From Actinoplanes utahensis (GTDB lineage Bacteria > Actinomycetota > Actinomycetes > Mycobacteriales > Micromonosporaceae), in contig NZ_BOMZ01000044.1 in NCBI RefSeq assembly GCF_016862455.1, positions 62,001 to 126,000 of the forward strand: a stretch of 64,000 nucleotides of DNA, in the 5' to 3' direction. A model generated the notes under the pieces. The model saw only the letters and a program-made list of their open reading frames with translations, was not told the origin of the DNA and searched no databases. The stretch's first letter is position 1, and the number at the start of each line of letters is the position of its first letter. Shown one piece after another: positions 23,685 through 34,679 of this stretch. A program made the translations under genes and the position numbers.

Positions 23685-24043
23685 CGGCGTCTCACCGCTC
23701 TGCCGCACCGCCGCCTGTCACGGTCAGCCGGATCGCCGGCCATACGTGCGGCCCGTCGAACGGACCGGGAACCGGGCTCGACGCCTACCGACGGCCGCAA
23801 CAGCCGGCCGTACCCGCGGACTGCCGGACCGACCGGGAACCGGCCTCGACGACGGCCGGCGACCGGGGTGACCGTCACCGGCGCATTCGGCCCGGTGGGC
23901 GCGGGTCGGCGGTGACCACCGCCTGCCTCGCGTGGACCGTCACGGGACGTGGGGTCCGGCGGGGGCGGCTCACGGCGTACCGGGAAAGGGTCGGGGAAAC
24001 GAGCGGCGAGGGAGCCGCGGCAGCCACCGTGCGCAGCGGCGGA
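23685..24043. other. Intergenic, no gene seen; short direct repeat
   Basis: The phrase GACCGGGAACCGGGCTCGAC near 23763 recurs near 23831 with one change (GGCC for GGGC). No coding frame, hairpin or promoter stands out. Confidence 0.4.
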
Positions 24044-25504
24044 TCAGGCGGGCTCGACGGCGAGGACGTGGGCGGCCCACGGCGGAAGGTCGACGAAGAG
24101 GCCCTCGCGGGAGAGCTCGTCGCCGTCGCGGTCGAAGACGCGGCCGTCGAGGAGGTCGGTGAGCTCCCAGGAGCGGGTGGCCAGACCGGGCCAGGGCAGC
24201 CGGACGCGGGCCTGGGCGGGCCGGTCGCCGAAGTTGACGACGATCAGGTGACGGGTGGCGGCGTCGTGCCAGGACCAGGCCAGGACGTGTCGGTGGGTGG
24301 GGTTGTCGGGCCAGCCGGCGGAGTCGAGCAGCCGCCATTCGCCGTGCCGGACCCGGGACGCGACGGTGAGCAGCCGGCGGTGGAAGGAGCGCAGGTCGGG
24401 GTCGGCCGGCTCGTCGGGGTAGCGGCCTAGGAAGACCGGCAGGTGGGTGCGGCGGCCGTCGAACTGGCCGTCGTGCCAGAGGGTGCCGCCGGGCAGGGTG
24501 GCGACGGCGACCGCGGCGGCACGGCCGCGACCGCCGGGGATCGCCACGGCGGCGCGCGGCTCGTCGTGGTTCTCGATGAAGCGCAGCAGCCGGTCCTGGT
24601 AGCCGCGGTCGGCGAGCAGGTGCCCGCGGACCGCGGCGGCGTCCTCATGGGCGAGACGGTCGTAGAGGCGCTTGTCGTAGCAGAGGTCGAAGCCCTGCTC
24701 CTGCAACATCCACTCGGTGTCCCAATAGGCCTCGGCGATCAGGATCAGATCGGGATGGACGGCCCGGACCCGCTGGATGATCGACGGCCAGAACTCCTCG
24801 GCGGGAACCGGCCCGGCCCGGTGGCCCCACGTCCCGGCGAAGATGTCGTTGGTGAGCAGCATCGCCATGTCGACGCGGACGCCGTCGCACTGCTCGCCGA
24901 TCCCGGTCAGCAGGTCGACGGTGGCGGCGCGCAGACCCGGGTCGAACGCGTTGAGCTGGGCGACGTCCGGCCACGGCGGGAAGTACGGGTCGCGGCCGAA
25001 GGCGAGGATCCGGCCGTCCGCCGCGAACCAGGCCAACGGGTCGGCGGCCAGGTCGTCCGGGGTGCCCTGGATGAACCAGTTCGGGTTCTCCACGGTCGCC
25101 GGATGGTCCGGGGCCACGTGGTTGGGCACGTAGTCGAGGATCAGTTTCAGGCCCCGCCGGCGCAGCTCGGCCCGGGCCGCGGCCAGGCCGTCCGGGCCAC
25201 CGAGCCGGTCGTCGGCCCGGTAGCGCCGGACACAGTAGGGCGAGCCGACCACGTCGTCGGCGGCGAGGTCCGGCAGGGCGGCCCGGAAGGCGCGCTGGAG
25301 CAGCTCGTTCTCCCGGGCGACGGCCAGGCCGGCGGGGCTTCGCTCCCAGACGCCCATCAGCCAGACCGCGTCCACGCCGGGGGCGGCGATCTCGTCCCAC
25401 ACCTCGGCGGGGACGTCGGCCAGGGTGACCGGCCGCCCGTACCGCCGGGTCAGCCCGGCCAGCCACGGCCAGGTGCCGATCTCGTAGATCACCGGCGCGG
25501 TCAT
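24044..25504 (-). CDS. GH13-family alpha-glucan active enzyme, 486 aa
   Basis: Alpha-amylase superfamily barrel. Conserved regions in order: LKLILDYVPNHVAPDHP (region I), CDGVRVDMAMLLTND with the nucleophile Asp (region II), DLILIAEAYWDTEWML with the acid Glu (region III), and LLRFIENHDEPRAAVA with the stabilising Asp (region IV). A small beta C-domain ends the protein (HLIVVNFGDRPAQARVRLPW). There is no signal peptide, so it is cytoplasmic, suggesting a role in glycogen, trehalose or maltose-phosphate metabolism rather than starch digestion. No partner genes are adjacent. It starts MTAPVIYEIGTWPWLAGLTR, as in the cytosolic subgroup. Confidence 0.9.
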   Translation of the reverse strand: MTAPVIYEIGTWPWLAGLTRRYGRPVTLADVPAEVWDEIAAPGVDAVWLMGVWERSPAGLAVARENELLQRAFRAALPDLAADDVVGSPYCVRRYRADDRLGGPDGLAAARAELRRRGLKLILDYVPNHVAPDHPATVENPNWFIQGTPDDLAADPLAWFAADGRILAFGRDPYFPPWPDVAQLNAFDPGLRAATVDLLTGIGEQCDGVRVDMAMLLTNDIFAGTWGHRAGPVPAEEFWPSIIQRVRAVHPDLILIAEAYWDTEWMLQEQGFDLCYDKRLYDRLAHEDAAAVRGHLLADRGYQDRLLRFIENHDEPRAAVAIPGGRGRAAAVAVATLPGGTLWHDGQFDGRRTHLPVFLGRYPDEPADPDLRSFHRRLLTVASRVRHGEWRLLDSAGWPDNPTHRHVLAWSWHDAATRHLIVVNFGDRPAQARVRLPWPGLATRSWELTDLLDGRVFDRDGDELSREGLFVDLPPWAAHVLAVEPA

Positions 25505-25547
25505 GCTCGCCCCCTTCGCTCCTGCCCCACCTTTTCATGATCGGCCG

Positions 25548-25973
25548 TCAGGCGCACCCGGGGTCGGGGGTGTCGGTGGAGAGCGGCAGCCCCTTCGGGG
25601 TGGCGTAGACGACGTCCAGGATCAGCGGGGTACGGGACCGGTTCTCCCCCCGGTGGGCGTGCGGCTCCTCGGGCTGCTCCATCAGGCTCTCCCCCGCGGC
25701 GTAGCGGCGCACCGTGACGCAGTCGGCCATCCGGTGGGTGAGGGTGCCCTGCCGCACGTTGGCGAAGACCAGCCCGGGATGCCGGTGCCAGCCGGTGTCG
25801 CCGCCGGGCGCGATGGTGATCTCCCGCATCACGTAGCCGGTGTCCTCGACCGTCCACTGCCACACGACCCGGGTCGTCACCCCGTGCCCCGGCGTGGCGT
25901 GCGCCGGACTCGCCGTCATCACCGCGCCGAACACCACCGTGCCGGCCAGTCCCACCCTGATCAGTCCGCGCAT
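25548..25973 (-). CDS. Exported cupin-domain protein, 141 aa
   Basis: A Sec signal peptide (MRGLIRVGLAGTVVFGAVMT, then ASPAHA cleavage) is followed by one cupin barrel. The metal-site His residues are in GWHRHPGLVFANVRQG and EEPHAHRGENRS, matching cupin motifs 1 and 2. The substrate is unknown. It lies 43 bp downstream of the GH13 gene start on the same strand and diverges from the aminotransferase gene. Confidence 0.82.
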   Translation of the reverse strand: MRGLIRVGLAGTVVFGAVMTASPAHATPGHGVTTRVVWQWTVEDTGYVMREITIAPGGDTGWHRHPGLVFANVRQGTLTHRMADCVTVRRYAAGESLMEQPEEPHAHRGENRSRTPLILDVVYATPKGLPLSTDTPDPGCA

Positions 25974-26142
25974 CCTCGTCCCCCTGTCGTGACAGCCACC
26001 TCAGGAGAGAACGAACTAGTTGATCAATCGTGGCGGGGCGGATCCTTTCCTGTGGATTAAGCATCGACGGATCGTGAACGATCCGCGTGCCGGCCCCGTA
26101 TCGACTGGCGGCAACGTCACCGAAGAGGTTCGGGAGGACACC

Positions 26143-27411
26143 GTGGCACGGACCGGTATCGATACGTCGATCCTGCACAAGGGCTCGCACAGCGCGTCCT
26201 ACTTCGACGTGGCCCGGGCCGCGGGCGAGGGTGTCGAGATCGTCGACTTCTGCATCCCGTGCAACCCGTACTTCCCGACACCGGAGATGTTCGACGAGCT
26301 CGCCCGGGACCTGAAGAGCATCCTCAAGTACTACCCCAGCGACTCGTCGGCGATCACCAAGAAACTGGCCGCCGTGCTCGGCCTGCACCCGCAGACGGTG
26401 GCGATGGCGAACGGCTCGACCGAGCTGATCACCTGGATCGACCACCTGCTGATCAAGGAGAGCGTGGCGATCCCGATCCCGACGTTCGGGCGCTGGACCG
26501 ACCAGCCGATGGAGACCGGCAAGCGGGTCGACATGTTCCCGTTGCAGGAACGCGACGGCTTCCGGCTCGACCTGGAGGAGTACGTCCGGTTCATCCGCGA
26601 GCGCAAGTCCCGGGTCGCGGTGGTCTGCAACGTCAACAACCCGGACGGGCACTACATACCGCGGCGTGACGTGATCCGTTTCCTGGACGCCCTCAGCGAC
26701 CTGGACCTGGTCGTCGTCGACGAGTCGTTCATCGACTTCTCCGACGCCGAACGGTACCCGTCGGTCGGCCCGGACGCGGTGATCCGGCCGAACGCGGTGG
26801 TGCTGAAGAGCCTCGGCAAGAACTTCGGCCTGCACGGCATCCGGTTCGGCTACATGCTGGCGAACCCGGCGATCGCCGGGAAGATCGCCCGGATGCTGCC
26901 CAAGTGGAACCTGAACTCCCTCGCGGAGAAGGTCGTCCACATGATCTCCGACCACGAGATGGAGTACGAGGAGAGCCTGCGCCTGCTCAGCCGGGACCGC
27001 CGCTCGATGGGCCGGGAGCTGCAGCGCGTCCAGGGCCTGACGGTGTTCCCCTCGCAGGGCAACTTCTTCCTGGTGAAGCTGCCGAACGAGTGGTCCGGCA
27101 CGGCGCTGCGCGACTACCTGGTGGCCAACCACGGCATCATGACCCGGGAATGCGGCAACAAGCTCGGCATGACCAGCCAGTTCATGCGGCTCGTGGTGCG
27201 CCCGGCCGCCGACGTGGACCGTCTCGTCGACGGGATGATGGATTACGCGCAACGGTTCCACAGCCGGTCCGTGTACGACTCCGACCCCCTGGAGAGCAGC
27301 CGCTCCCGGTGGGCCGACCCCACCTACGAGGACCAGCCCGACAACCTCATCCCGTACCCGAGCCACCGTGCCGGGGCCGACTACACGGCCCGCCGCGCCG
27401 CCGTGAGCTGA
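26143..27411 (+). CDS. PLP-dependent aminotransferase, class I/II fold, 422 aa
   Basis: Fold-type I aminotransferase resembling histidinol-phosphate aminotransferases. ANGSTELITWIDHLL is the PLP-phosphate loop region, NVNNPDGHYIPRRDV the substrate and Asn-Pro turn, LDLVVVDESFIDF the Asp that holds the pyridine nitrogen, and VVLKSLGKNFGLHGIRFGY the Schiff-base Lys with its anchoring Arg. The GTG at 26143 is chosen because GGAGG sits five bases upstream; the frame is open back to 26020. The C-terminal 40 residues (Asp/Ser/Arg-rich) are an extra tail. The amino acid made or used is not clear from context. Confidence 0.85.
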   Translation: MARTGIDTSILHKGSHSASYFDVARAAGEGVEIVDFCIPCNPYFPTPEMFDELARDLKSILKYYPSDSSAITKKLAAVLGLHPQTVAMANGSTELITWIDHLLIKESVAIPIPTFGRWTDQPMETGKRVDMFPLQERDGFRLDLEEYVRFIRERKSRVAVVCNVNNPDGHYIPRRDVIRFLDALSDLDLVVVDESFIDFSDAERYPSVGPDAVIRPNAVVLKSLGKNFGLHGIRFGYMLANPAIAGKIARMLPKWNLNSLAEKVVHMISDHEMEYEESLRLLSRDRRSMGRELQRVQGLTVFPSQGNFFLVKLPNEWSGTALRDYLVANHGIMTRECGNKLGMTSQFMRLVVRPAADVDRLVDGMMDYAQRFHSRSVYDSDPLESSRSRWADPTYEDQPDNLIPYPSHRAGADYTARRAAVS

Positions 27412-27441
27412 CGCTCAGTCCGGCCCGCCGCCCGCCGATAA

Positions 27442-29448
27442 GTGGGGGTGACGTACGGCAGGTCGCTGGCACGCACGGGTGGGTTCGCCCTGGCGTACCT
27501 CCTGGCTGTCCTGGCCGGCCGCCTCACCGTGCTGGACGGCCGCAACATGAGCCTGGTCTGGCCCGCGGCGGGTGTCGCCGCGGTCTGGTTCTGCGCCCAG
27601 CGGAGATCCCGCGCCCGCTGGGCGGACGTCGCCGCACTCGCCGTGATCACGATGGTGGTGAACACGGCGACCGGCGCGACGCCGGCGATGGCGGCGATCT
27701 TCGTCGCCGCCAACCTGGCCCAGGTGTGGACCTTCCTGCGCCTGCTCGACACGTGGCGCCCCCGGCTCTGGGACGACGGGCTGCACCGATCCCGTGACCT
27801 GTGGGCGCTGCTCGGCGCCGCGTTCGGCGCGACGGTCGCCGGCGCCGCCGTCGGCCCCACCGGGATGTGGCTGATCACCGGGCACTACTCGTGGCCGTCC
27901 ACGTTCGTCTGGCTGGCCCGCAACACCGCCGGTGTGCTGCTGATCGGCGCGGTCGCGCTCTGCGCCGGGCAGATCGCCGCCTGGTTCCGGCAGGGCCGTC
28001 CGCTCCGCCGCCACCGGGCCGCCGAGTGCATCGCCCTGATCGTCTGCTCGGCGACCGTCTACCTGGGCACCTTCGCCTACAGCCGGGGCCTGCCGATCGC
28101 GTTCACCCTGCTCGCCGCCACGATCTGGGCGGGCGCCCGGTTCCCCACCCCGTTCGTGGTGGTGCACGACCTGGCCGTGGGCACCGTCTCGGTGCTGTTC
28201 ACCCTGAGCGGGCACGGGCCGTTCGCCGCGATCGACGACGCCACCACCCGCGCCTTCGTCGGCCAGCTGTTCGTCGTCATGGTGGCGGTGGTCGGGCTGA
28301 CCCTGGCGCTGGGCCGCAACGAACGCGACAGCCTGCTCACCGAACTGGCCGCGGAGAAGGCGCAGCTGGCCCGGGAGCGCGAGCAGGCCTCCCAGCGCGC
28401 CGACCTCCTCCAGACGATCATCGACTCGACCTTCGACGGCCTGCTCCTGCTGGATCCCGACCGGCGGGTGCTGCTGCGCAACCCGGCCGCCACCCAGCTG
28501 CTCGGCGAGTTCACCGGCCTCGACGGCCTGCTGCGCAACACCGACGGCACCCCGTTCGTGCTGGACCTGACCGGCGCGGACCTCCCGGAGACCGACGTCC
28601 TGGTCAGCGGCACCGGCCGCGTCCTCAGCCTGCGCGCCGCCGAACTGCCCGACCCGGACGGCGCGCGGAGCTCCGTCGTCCTGTTCCACGACGTCACCGC
28701 GGAACGCCGGCGCCGCGACGAGCTGACCGGTTTCGCCGGGGTGGTGGCGCACGACCTGCTCAGCCCGCTCACCGCGATCACCGGCTGGGCCGAGGTCGCG
28801 GCCGCGGCCGTCGACATGACACCCGCCCATCCGGCCGTCGACCGGGCCCGCGACGGCCTGGCCCGGGTGAGCCGGTCGGCCGAGCGGATGCGGTCGCTGA
28901 TCGACGGGCTGCTCGATTACACCACCGCCCGGGACGGGGAGGTCGCCACCGAGACGGTGGACCTCGGCGCGATGGTCGCCGAGGTGACGGTGGCCCGGCT
29001 GGACGCGGCGATCGCCGGTGGCCTCCCGCCGCCCCGGTTCACCGTGGGCGGCCTGCCCCGGGTCCGGGCCGACCCGGTGCTGATGCGGCAGCTGCTGGAC
29101 AACCTGATCGGCAACGCGATCAAGTACACCGCCCCCGGGGTGACGCCGTCGCTGACCATCACCGCGACCAACGTGGACCGGATGGCGCACGTCTGCGTCG
29201 CCGACAACGGTATCGGCATCCCGGCCGGTCAGCACGACCAGATCTTCGGCAACTTCCACCGGGCACACGCCACCCAGGGGTACGCCGGAACCGGTCTCGG
29301 CCTGGGCATCTGCAAACGGATCGTGGAACGGCACGGCGGAACGATCACCGCGGCGGACAACCCGGGCGGTGGCTCGCGATTCCTGTTCACGGTCCCGCTG
29401 GACGCGCGCGACCACGAGCCCGCCCGCGATTCCGCTCAGCTCCACTGA
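27442..29448 (+). CDS. MASE1 sensor histidine kinase, 668 aa
   Basis: Membrane-bound sensor kinase. Residues 1 to about 295 hold eight or so hydrophobic segments with the MASE1 pattern (SLVWPAAGVAAVWFCAQRRS near the start). A short coiled coil (ERDSLLTELAAEKAQLARER) leads to a PAS domain, about 325-430. The DHp helix has VVAHDLLSPLTAITGW with the phospho-accepting His at residue 437, and the ATPase domain shows LLDNLIGNAIKYT, DNGIGIP and GTGLGLGICKRIVERHGG. No response regulator gene is beside it. It shares the same plan, in opposite orientation, with the kinase at 31299-33302. Confidence 0.9.
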   Translation: MGVTYGRSLARTGGFALAYLLAVLAGRLTVLDGRNMSLVWPAAGVAAVWFCAQRRSRARWADVAALAVITMVVNTATGATPAMAAIFVAANLAQVWTFLRLLDTWRPRLWDDGLHRSRDLWALLGAAFGATVAGAAVGPTGMWLITGHYSWPSTFVWLARNTAGVLLIGAVALCAGQIAAWFRQGRPLRRHRAAECIALIVCSATVYLGTFAYSRGLPIAFTLLAATIWAGARFPTPFVVVHDLAVGTVSVLFTLSGHGPFAAIDDATTRAFVGQLFVVMVAVVGLTLALGRNERDSLLTELAAEKAQLAREREQASQRADLLQTIIDSTFDGLLLLDPDRRVLLRNPAATQLLGEFTGLDGLLRNTDGTPFVLDLTGADLPETDVLVSGTGRVLSLRAAELPDPDGARSSVVLFHDVTAERRRRDELTGFAGVVAHDLLSPLTAITGWAEVAAAAVDMTPAHPAVDRARDGLARVSRSAERMRSLIDGLLDYTTARDGEVATETVDLGAMVAEVTVARLDAAIAGGLPPPRFTVGGLPRVRADPVLMRQLLDNLIGNAIKYTAPGVTPSLTITATNVDRMAHVCVADNGIGIPAGQHDQIFGNFHRAHATQGYAGTGLGLGICKRIVERHGGTITAADNPGGGSRFLFTVPLDARDHEPARDSAQLH

Positions 29449-29468
29449 CCCGCCGCCGATGAGCATTC

Positions 29469-30674
29469 GTGGAGCGCGAACGCCGGGACGCCGACGAGCA
29501 GGCCAGGCTGGAGGCCCTGCGGTCCTACCAGGTGCTCGACCGGGCCCGCCCGCCCGTCCTGGACGATCTGACCCGGCTCGCCGCCTCGATGTTCGACACC
29601 CCGATGGCCGCGATCTCACTCGTCGACCGGGACCGGCAGTGGTTCGCCGGCAGGCACGGGCTGGCCGACGAGCAGACCCCGCTCGACGTCTCGTTCTGCA
29701 GGCACGTCGTCCCGGACGGGAAGCCGCTGATCGTCCCGGACGCGACCCGTGACAGCCGGTTCGCCGGGCTCTCCAACGTCACCGGGGCGCCGAACATCAG
29801 GTTCTACGCCGGCGCGCCGATCGTCGACGAGGACGGGCACACCCTCGGCGCCATGTGCGTGATCGACGACCGGCCGCGCGACATCGACGAACGCCAGGTG
29901 CGCAACCTGGTCACCTTCGCCGGGCAGGCGTCCACCCACCTGGCGGCGATCCGGAACCGGCTGCGGATGGCCGACCTCGGCGACGAGCTGGCGCGTGCCT
30001 CGCAGCGGGAGGACGACCTGGTCGCGTCGATCACCCACGAGCTGCGTACACCGGTCGCGTCGATCCAGGGCTACCTGGAGATCCTCGGTGATCAGGGTGC
30101 GGATCTGGCCCCGTACCGGCGGCTGATCGAACCGATCCGGCGCAACGGGGAACGCCTGGTCAGCATGGTCGATCATCTGCTGGCCGGCACCCGGCCGGAC
30201 GAGGCCCCGCTGCCCGACCCGGTCGGCACGGTCGCGCTGGACACCGTGGTCGACGCCGCCGTGCACACCTGCCGGCCGCTGATCGCGCTGCGCTCCGAGA
30301 CGGTCCGGATGCACCGCGACGGTGCCGTGCAGGTCCGCGCCGACCTGGCCCGGCTGGCCGACGCCATCGCGCAGCTGCTGCGCAACGCGCTGCTTTTCAC
30401 CCCGTCGGACCGTCCGATCACGATCGGCACCGGGAGCCGGCCGCAGCCGCACGTCACGATCACCGATACCGGGATCGGCATCCCGGACGACGAGCTGCCG
30501 TACGTCTTCGACCGTTTCTATCGCGGCCGGTACGCCCGTGAACAGGCAGTTCCCGGGGTGGGTCTGGGTCTGACGATCGCTCGCAACATCATCCAGGCGC
30601 ACCACGGCACGGTCACCGTGTCACCGGCGCCCACCGGTACCGTCGCCCGCGTGACACTGCCCGCCTGCGCCTAG
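29469..30674 (+). CDS. Soluble GAF-domain histidine kinase, 401 aa
   Basis: Cytoplasmic sensor kinase. A GAF domain covers about residues 15-165 (SYQVLDRARPPVLDDLTRLA, DVSFCRHVVPDGKPLIVPDA and RFYAGAPIVDEDGHTLGAMC); this subtype sits in redox and light sensors. The DHp helix has SITHELRTPVASIQGYLEIL with His 190, and the ATPase domain shows LLRNALLFT, DTGIGIPDDELPYVFDRFYR and GVGLGLTIARNII. It begins 20 bp after the MASE1 kinase stop on the same strand, so the two are probably co-expressed and may act on a common regulator. GTG start at 29469. Confidence 0.9.
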   Translation: MERERRDADEQARLEALRSYQVLDRARPPVLDDLTRLAASMFDTPMAAISLVDRDRQWFAGRHGLADEQTPLDVSFCRHVVPDGKPLIVPDATRDSRFAGLSNVTGAPNIRFYAGAPIVDEDGHTLGAMCVIDDRPRDIDERQVRNLVTFAGQASTHLAAIRNRLRMADLGDELARASQREDDLVASITHELRTPVASIQGYLEILGDQGADLAPYRRLIEPIRRNGERLVSMVDHLLAGTRPDEAPLPDPVGTVALDTVVDAAVHTCRPLIALRSETVRMHRDGAVQVRADLARLADAIAQLLRNALLFTPSDRPITIGTGSRPQPHVTITDTGIGIPDDELPYVFDRFYRGRYAREQAVPGVGLGLTIARNIIQAHHGTVTVSPAPTGTVARVTLPACA

Positions 30675-30690
30675 GTCTTAGGCTAGACGG

Positions 30691-31263
30691 ATGGCTCAGC
30701 CCGGGGGCATGCACGTCGACGCCATCGTGTCCGTGATCCTGCGGCGGCTGGCCGAGCAGCACCGGATCGTCCCGGAGTACATCGTCCGCGACGCCGTCGA
30801 CGCCGCGCTGCGCCGCCGCCTCCCGGACGCGCGTGTCGTCCCGGCCGACGTGGCCGAGGAGCTGATCAGCGGGTTCTGCGACGGGATCGCGACCGCCGAG
30901 GACGACTCGGCGACCATGCCGGCGGTGCTCAGCGGCGATGAGACCGGGCGGCTGATGACCGCGCTCGGGCTGGCCGTGCACGTGGCCGCGTTCAACCTGG
31001 ACCGGGACCGGCTGCACGTGGCGCAGATCCTCAACGGGGCGGCCGCGGCGCTGGTGGCGCTGGGCTCCGGGGCGCGGGCGGCGCACGCCGACGGGACCTC
31101 GGCGGTGCTGCTGTCACCGGCCACGCTGCGGACCGTGCGGACCACCGTGCTCGGGGTCCTGCAGGGCCTCCAGGATCGCGGCTGGCAGGCCCGGCACCTC
31201 GATCAGGACGCCACCACCACGCTGTTCGGCGGCGTCCTGGACATGCTCGGCGCCGTGCCCTGA
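30691..31263 (+). CDS. Unrecognised protein, 190 aa
   Basis: Mostly helical, soluble, no known motif. It opens with MAQPGGMHVDAIVSVILRRL and has a middle segment LGLAVHVAAFNLDRDRLHVA followed by an Ala-rich helix (LNGAAAALVALGSGARAAHA). It begins 16 bp after the GAF kinase stop, so it is probably the third gene of that transcript and may be an accessory to kinase signalling. This is position-based inference only. Confidence 0.7.
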   Translation: MAQPGGMHVDAIVSVILRRLAEQHRIVPEYIVRDAVDAALRRRLPDARVVPADVAEELISGFCDGIATAEDDSATMPAVLSGDETGRLMTALGLAVHVAAFNLDRDRLHVAQILNGAAAALVALGSGARAAHADGTSAVLLSPATLRTVRTTVLGVLQGLQDRGWQARHLDQDATTTLFGGVLDMLGAVP

Positions 31264-31298
31264 GCACCCGCGTGCGCCCTCGAGACGCCGATCAGCGG

Positions 31299-33302
31299 TC
31301 AGCGGGCCGGGGTGAGCGCGCGGGCGTACGCGGACCGCCCGGCCGGGAGGGTGAACGACATCCGGGTGCCCTGGCCGTACGGATTGGCCATCGCCTCGAT
31401 CGTCCCGCCGTGCCGTTCCACGATCCGCTTGCAGATCGCCAGTTCCAGGCCGGTGGCGCTGCTGCCCTTGTCGCGGTGGAAGTTGGTGAAGATCTCGTGC
31501 CGGGTCCCGGGCGGCAGGCCGATGCCGTTGTCGAGGATGTCGATGCGCAGCAGCCCGTTCGGCGCCGGCTGGCAGGAGATCGCCACGTACGGGCCCACCT
31601 CGGGAGCGACCGTCCGCAGCGAGTTGTCGATCAGGTTCTCCAGCAGCTGCCGCAGCAGCACCGGGTCCGCCTCGACCGGGTCGAGCCGGCCCACCTCGAA
31701 GTACGGCGGCGCCGTACCGATGCTGTCGGCCAGGTCGAGACGGCTGTTGACGATGTCGCCGACGAGAAGCGCCAGGTTGACCGTGGTGGGCATCATCTTG
31801 CCGTCGCGAGCCGCGGTGTAGGCGAGCAGCCCGTTGAGGAACGTCCGCATCCGGGCGGCGGCCCGCTGGATCCGGGTGACCCGCTCGGCCGGCTGGTACC
31901 CGGCCAGCTCCTGCTCCAGGACCTCGGCCCAGCCCTCGATCGTGGTCAGCGGATTGAGCAGGTTGTGCGCCACCCGCCCGGAGAAGGACATCAGCTCCTC
32001 GCGGTGCCGCCGGTCGGCGGTGACGTCGTGGAACACCACCACCACGTGGTACGGGCCGGCGCCGAGCGACAGCCGGGCGGTGTTGAACCGGACGATCCGG
32101 CCCTCCGGCACGGCCCCGTTGCGCACCAGCACGTCCATCGGCTCGGCCTCCTCCCCGGCGAGCACGCGGACGTGCGGCAGTTCGGCGTCGGTGAGCGGGG
32201 TGCCGTCCGGGCGGAAGAAGCCGTGATCGCTGCCGAGCGGCACCGTGCCGGACACCGTGTTCGCCGCGCCGAGCAGCCGCCCGGCGGCCGGGTTGCGCAG
32301 CACCAGACGGCCGGTGTGGTCGAGGATCGCCAGGCCCTCGGTCATCGAGTTGACCACCGTGGTCATCATCGTCGCCTTGTCGGTGGCCTCCTGCTCGGAG
32401 GCCCGTAGGCGCTCGATCAGGGCGTCACGTTCGGCGCAGGTGAGCGCGAGGGTCAGCCCGACCAGCCCGACGATCCCGGCGAAGAACTGGATGAGCAGGC
32501 CGCGGACATCCTCGTCGGCGACCGTCGCGTACGGCCCGATCCCGGCCCGGGTGCACAGGCCCGCCACGGTGGTGAACACCGCGGAGTGGGCGAGCACCAC
32601 CGCGGCCGGCATCCGGATGGCGCCCCACACGGTCAGCGCGATCAGCACGAACCCGATCGGCAGTTCCTCCTGGTAGCCGAAGACGTACCAGTAGGCGGCC
32701 GCCGAGGCTCCGAAGATCAGCACGCATTCCGACCAGCGGGCCCGGCTCACCGCCCGGATCTCCCGGCCGCGGTCGCGGAACAGCGGGATCACGCGCCGCA
32801 GGGCCACCCCGAAGATCAGGATGGCGACGACGTCGCGGGCCAGCCGGGTGACCGCTTCGACCGGCGTCCACTCCCGGCCGAGACCGGCCAGGGCCCACAG
32901 CAGGGTGCCGGTCGCCGCGCTGAGCGCCGCGCAGAGCAGCGCACGCCACAGTTCGCCCAGCCGGGACAGCGGCGGGCCGTCCTGGTCGCCGGCCCAGGGC
33001 AGCCAGCGGCCGGACGCGAACGCGAAGACCAGCGCCCCGCCCGTCGCCGCGACGGACTCGGCGAGCACGGTCTCCCACCCGGCGCCGTGCAGGAACATCC
33101 CGGCCGCGGTGAGGAGACCGACGGCGGCCGCCTCGGGCAGGCGCCATCGGCTCATCACCAGCCAGACCGCCGCGACGCCGGCGGCCGGCCAGAGCATCGG
33201 CAGGTCCGAGTGGCCCAGGGTGGTACCGGCCCCGGCCAGCACGGCCAGCAGATACAGCATCGCGAAGCCGAGAACGGGCGGTACGGCCATCGGAAGTCTC
33301 AT
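31299..33302 (-). CDS. MASE1 sensor histidine kinase, paralogue of the 27442 kinase, 667 aa
   Basis: Same plan and length as the first MASE1 kinase: about 295 residues of membrane helices (LPMLWPAAGVAAVWLVMSRW), a PAS domain (VNSMTEGLAILDHTGRLVLR), DHp with SGRVAHNLLNPLTTIEGWAE, and ATPase motifs LLENLIDNSLRT, DNGIGLPPGTRHEIFTNFHR and ATGLELAICKRIVERHGG. Differences: the DHp has Asn after the His where most kinases have Glu or Asp, and the G2 box reads GLELA rather than GLGLA. Both may alter activity. It converges on the unknown gene at 30691. In-frame Met at 33290 is an alternative start. Confidence 0.9.
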   Translation of the reverse strand: MRLPMAVPPVLGFAMLYLLAVLAGAGTTLGHSDLPMLWPAAGVAAVWLVMSRWRLPEAAAVGLLTAAGMFLHGAGWETVLAESVAATGGALVFAFASGRWLPWAGDQDGPPLSRLGELWRALLCAALSAATGTLLWALAGLGREWTPVEAVTRLARDVVAILIFGVALRRVIPLFRDRGREIRAVSRARWSECVLIFGASAAAYWYVFGYQEELPIGFVLIALTVWGAIRMPAAVVLAHSAVFTTVAGLCTRAGIGPYATVADEDVRGLLIQFFAGIVGLVGLTLALTCAERDALIERLRASEQEATDKATMMTTVVNSMTEGLAILDHTGRLVLRNPAAGRLLGAANTVSGTVPLGSDHGFFRPDGTPLTDAELPHVRVLAGEEAEPMDVLVRNGAVPEGRIVRFNTARLSLGAGPYHVVVVFHDVTADRRHREELMSFSGRVAHNLLNPLTTIEGWAEVLEQELAGYQPAERVTRIQRAAARMRTFLNGLLAYTAARDGKMMPTTVNLALLVGDIVNSRLDLADSIGTAPPYFEVGRLDPVEADPVLLRQLLENLIDNSLRTVAPEVGPYVAISCQPAPNGLLRIDILDNGIGLPPGTRHEIFTNFHRDKGSSATGLELAICKRIVERHGGTIEAMANPYGQGTRMSFTLPAGRSAYARALTPAR

Positions 33303-33376
33303 CGGGTCGCCTCGTATCGGGATGTGGCCCTTTCCTCCCTCCTGTCGGCAACCGCGCCGAAACCCTGAGCCGGAGA

Positions 33377-33396
33377 TATATACATTTCGATATATA
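33377..33396. promoter_or_regulatory. AT-rich inverted repeat between kinase and subtilase genes
   Basis: TATATACATTTCGATATATA has six-base TATATA arms and stands out in DNA of this GC content. It lies 75 bp upstream of the MASE1 kinase start and 95 bp before the subtilase start. It looks like an operator or promoter core shared by both; a PadR-type site is one possibility, not shown. Confidence 0.5.
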
Positions 33397-33490
33397 GGCG
33401 GGGGCGGCCGTCCCGCTTACGCTCGCCTGAAGCTGCCGAGTGACGAGCATCTATCCTATGCTCCGCCGGCAGGCGCGAGAGAGGAAGATC

Positions 33491-34654
<1,164 letters not shown>

Positions 34655-34679
34655 GCCGCGACGACACGGCTCCGCCTTT

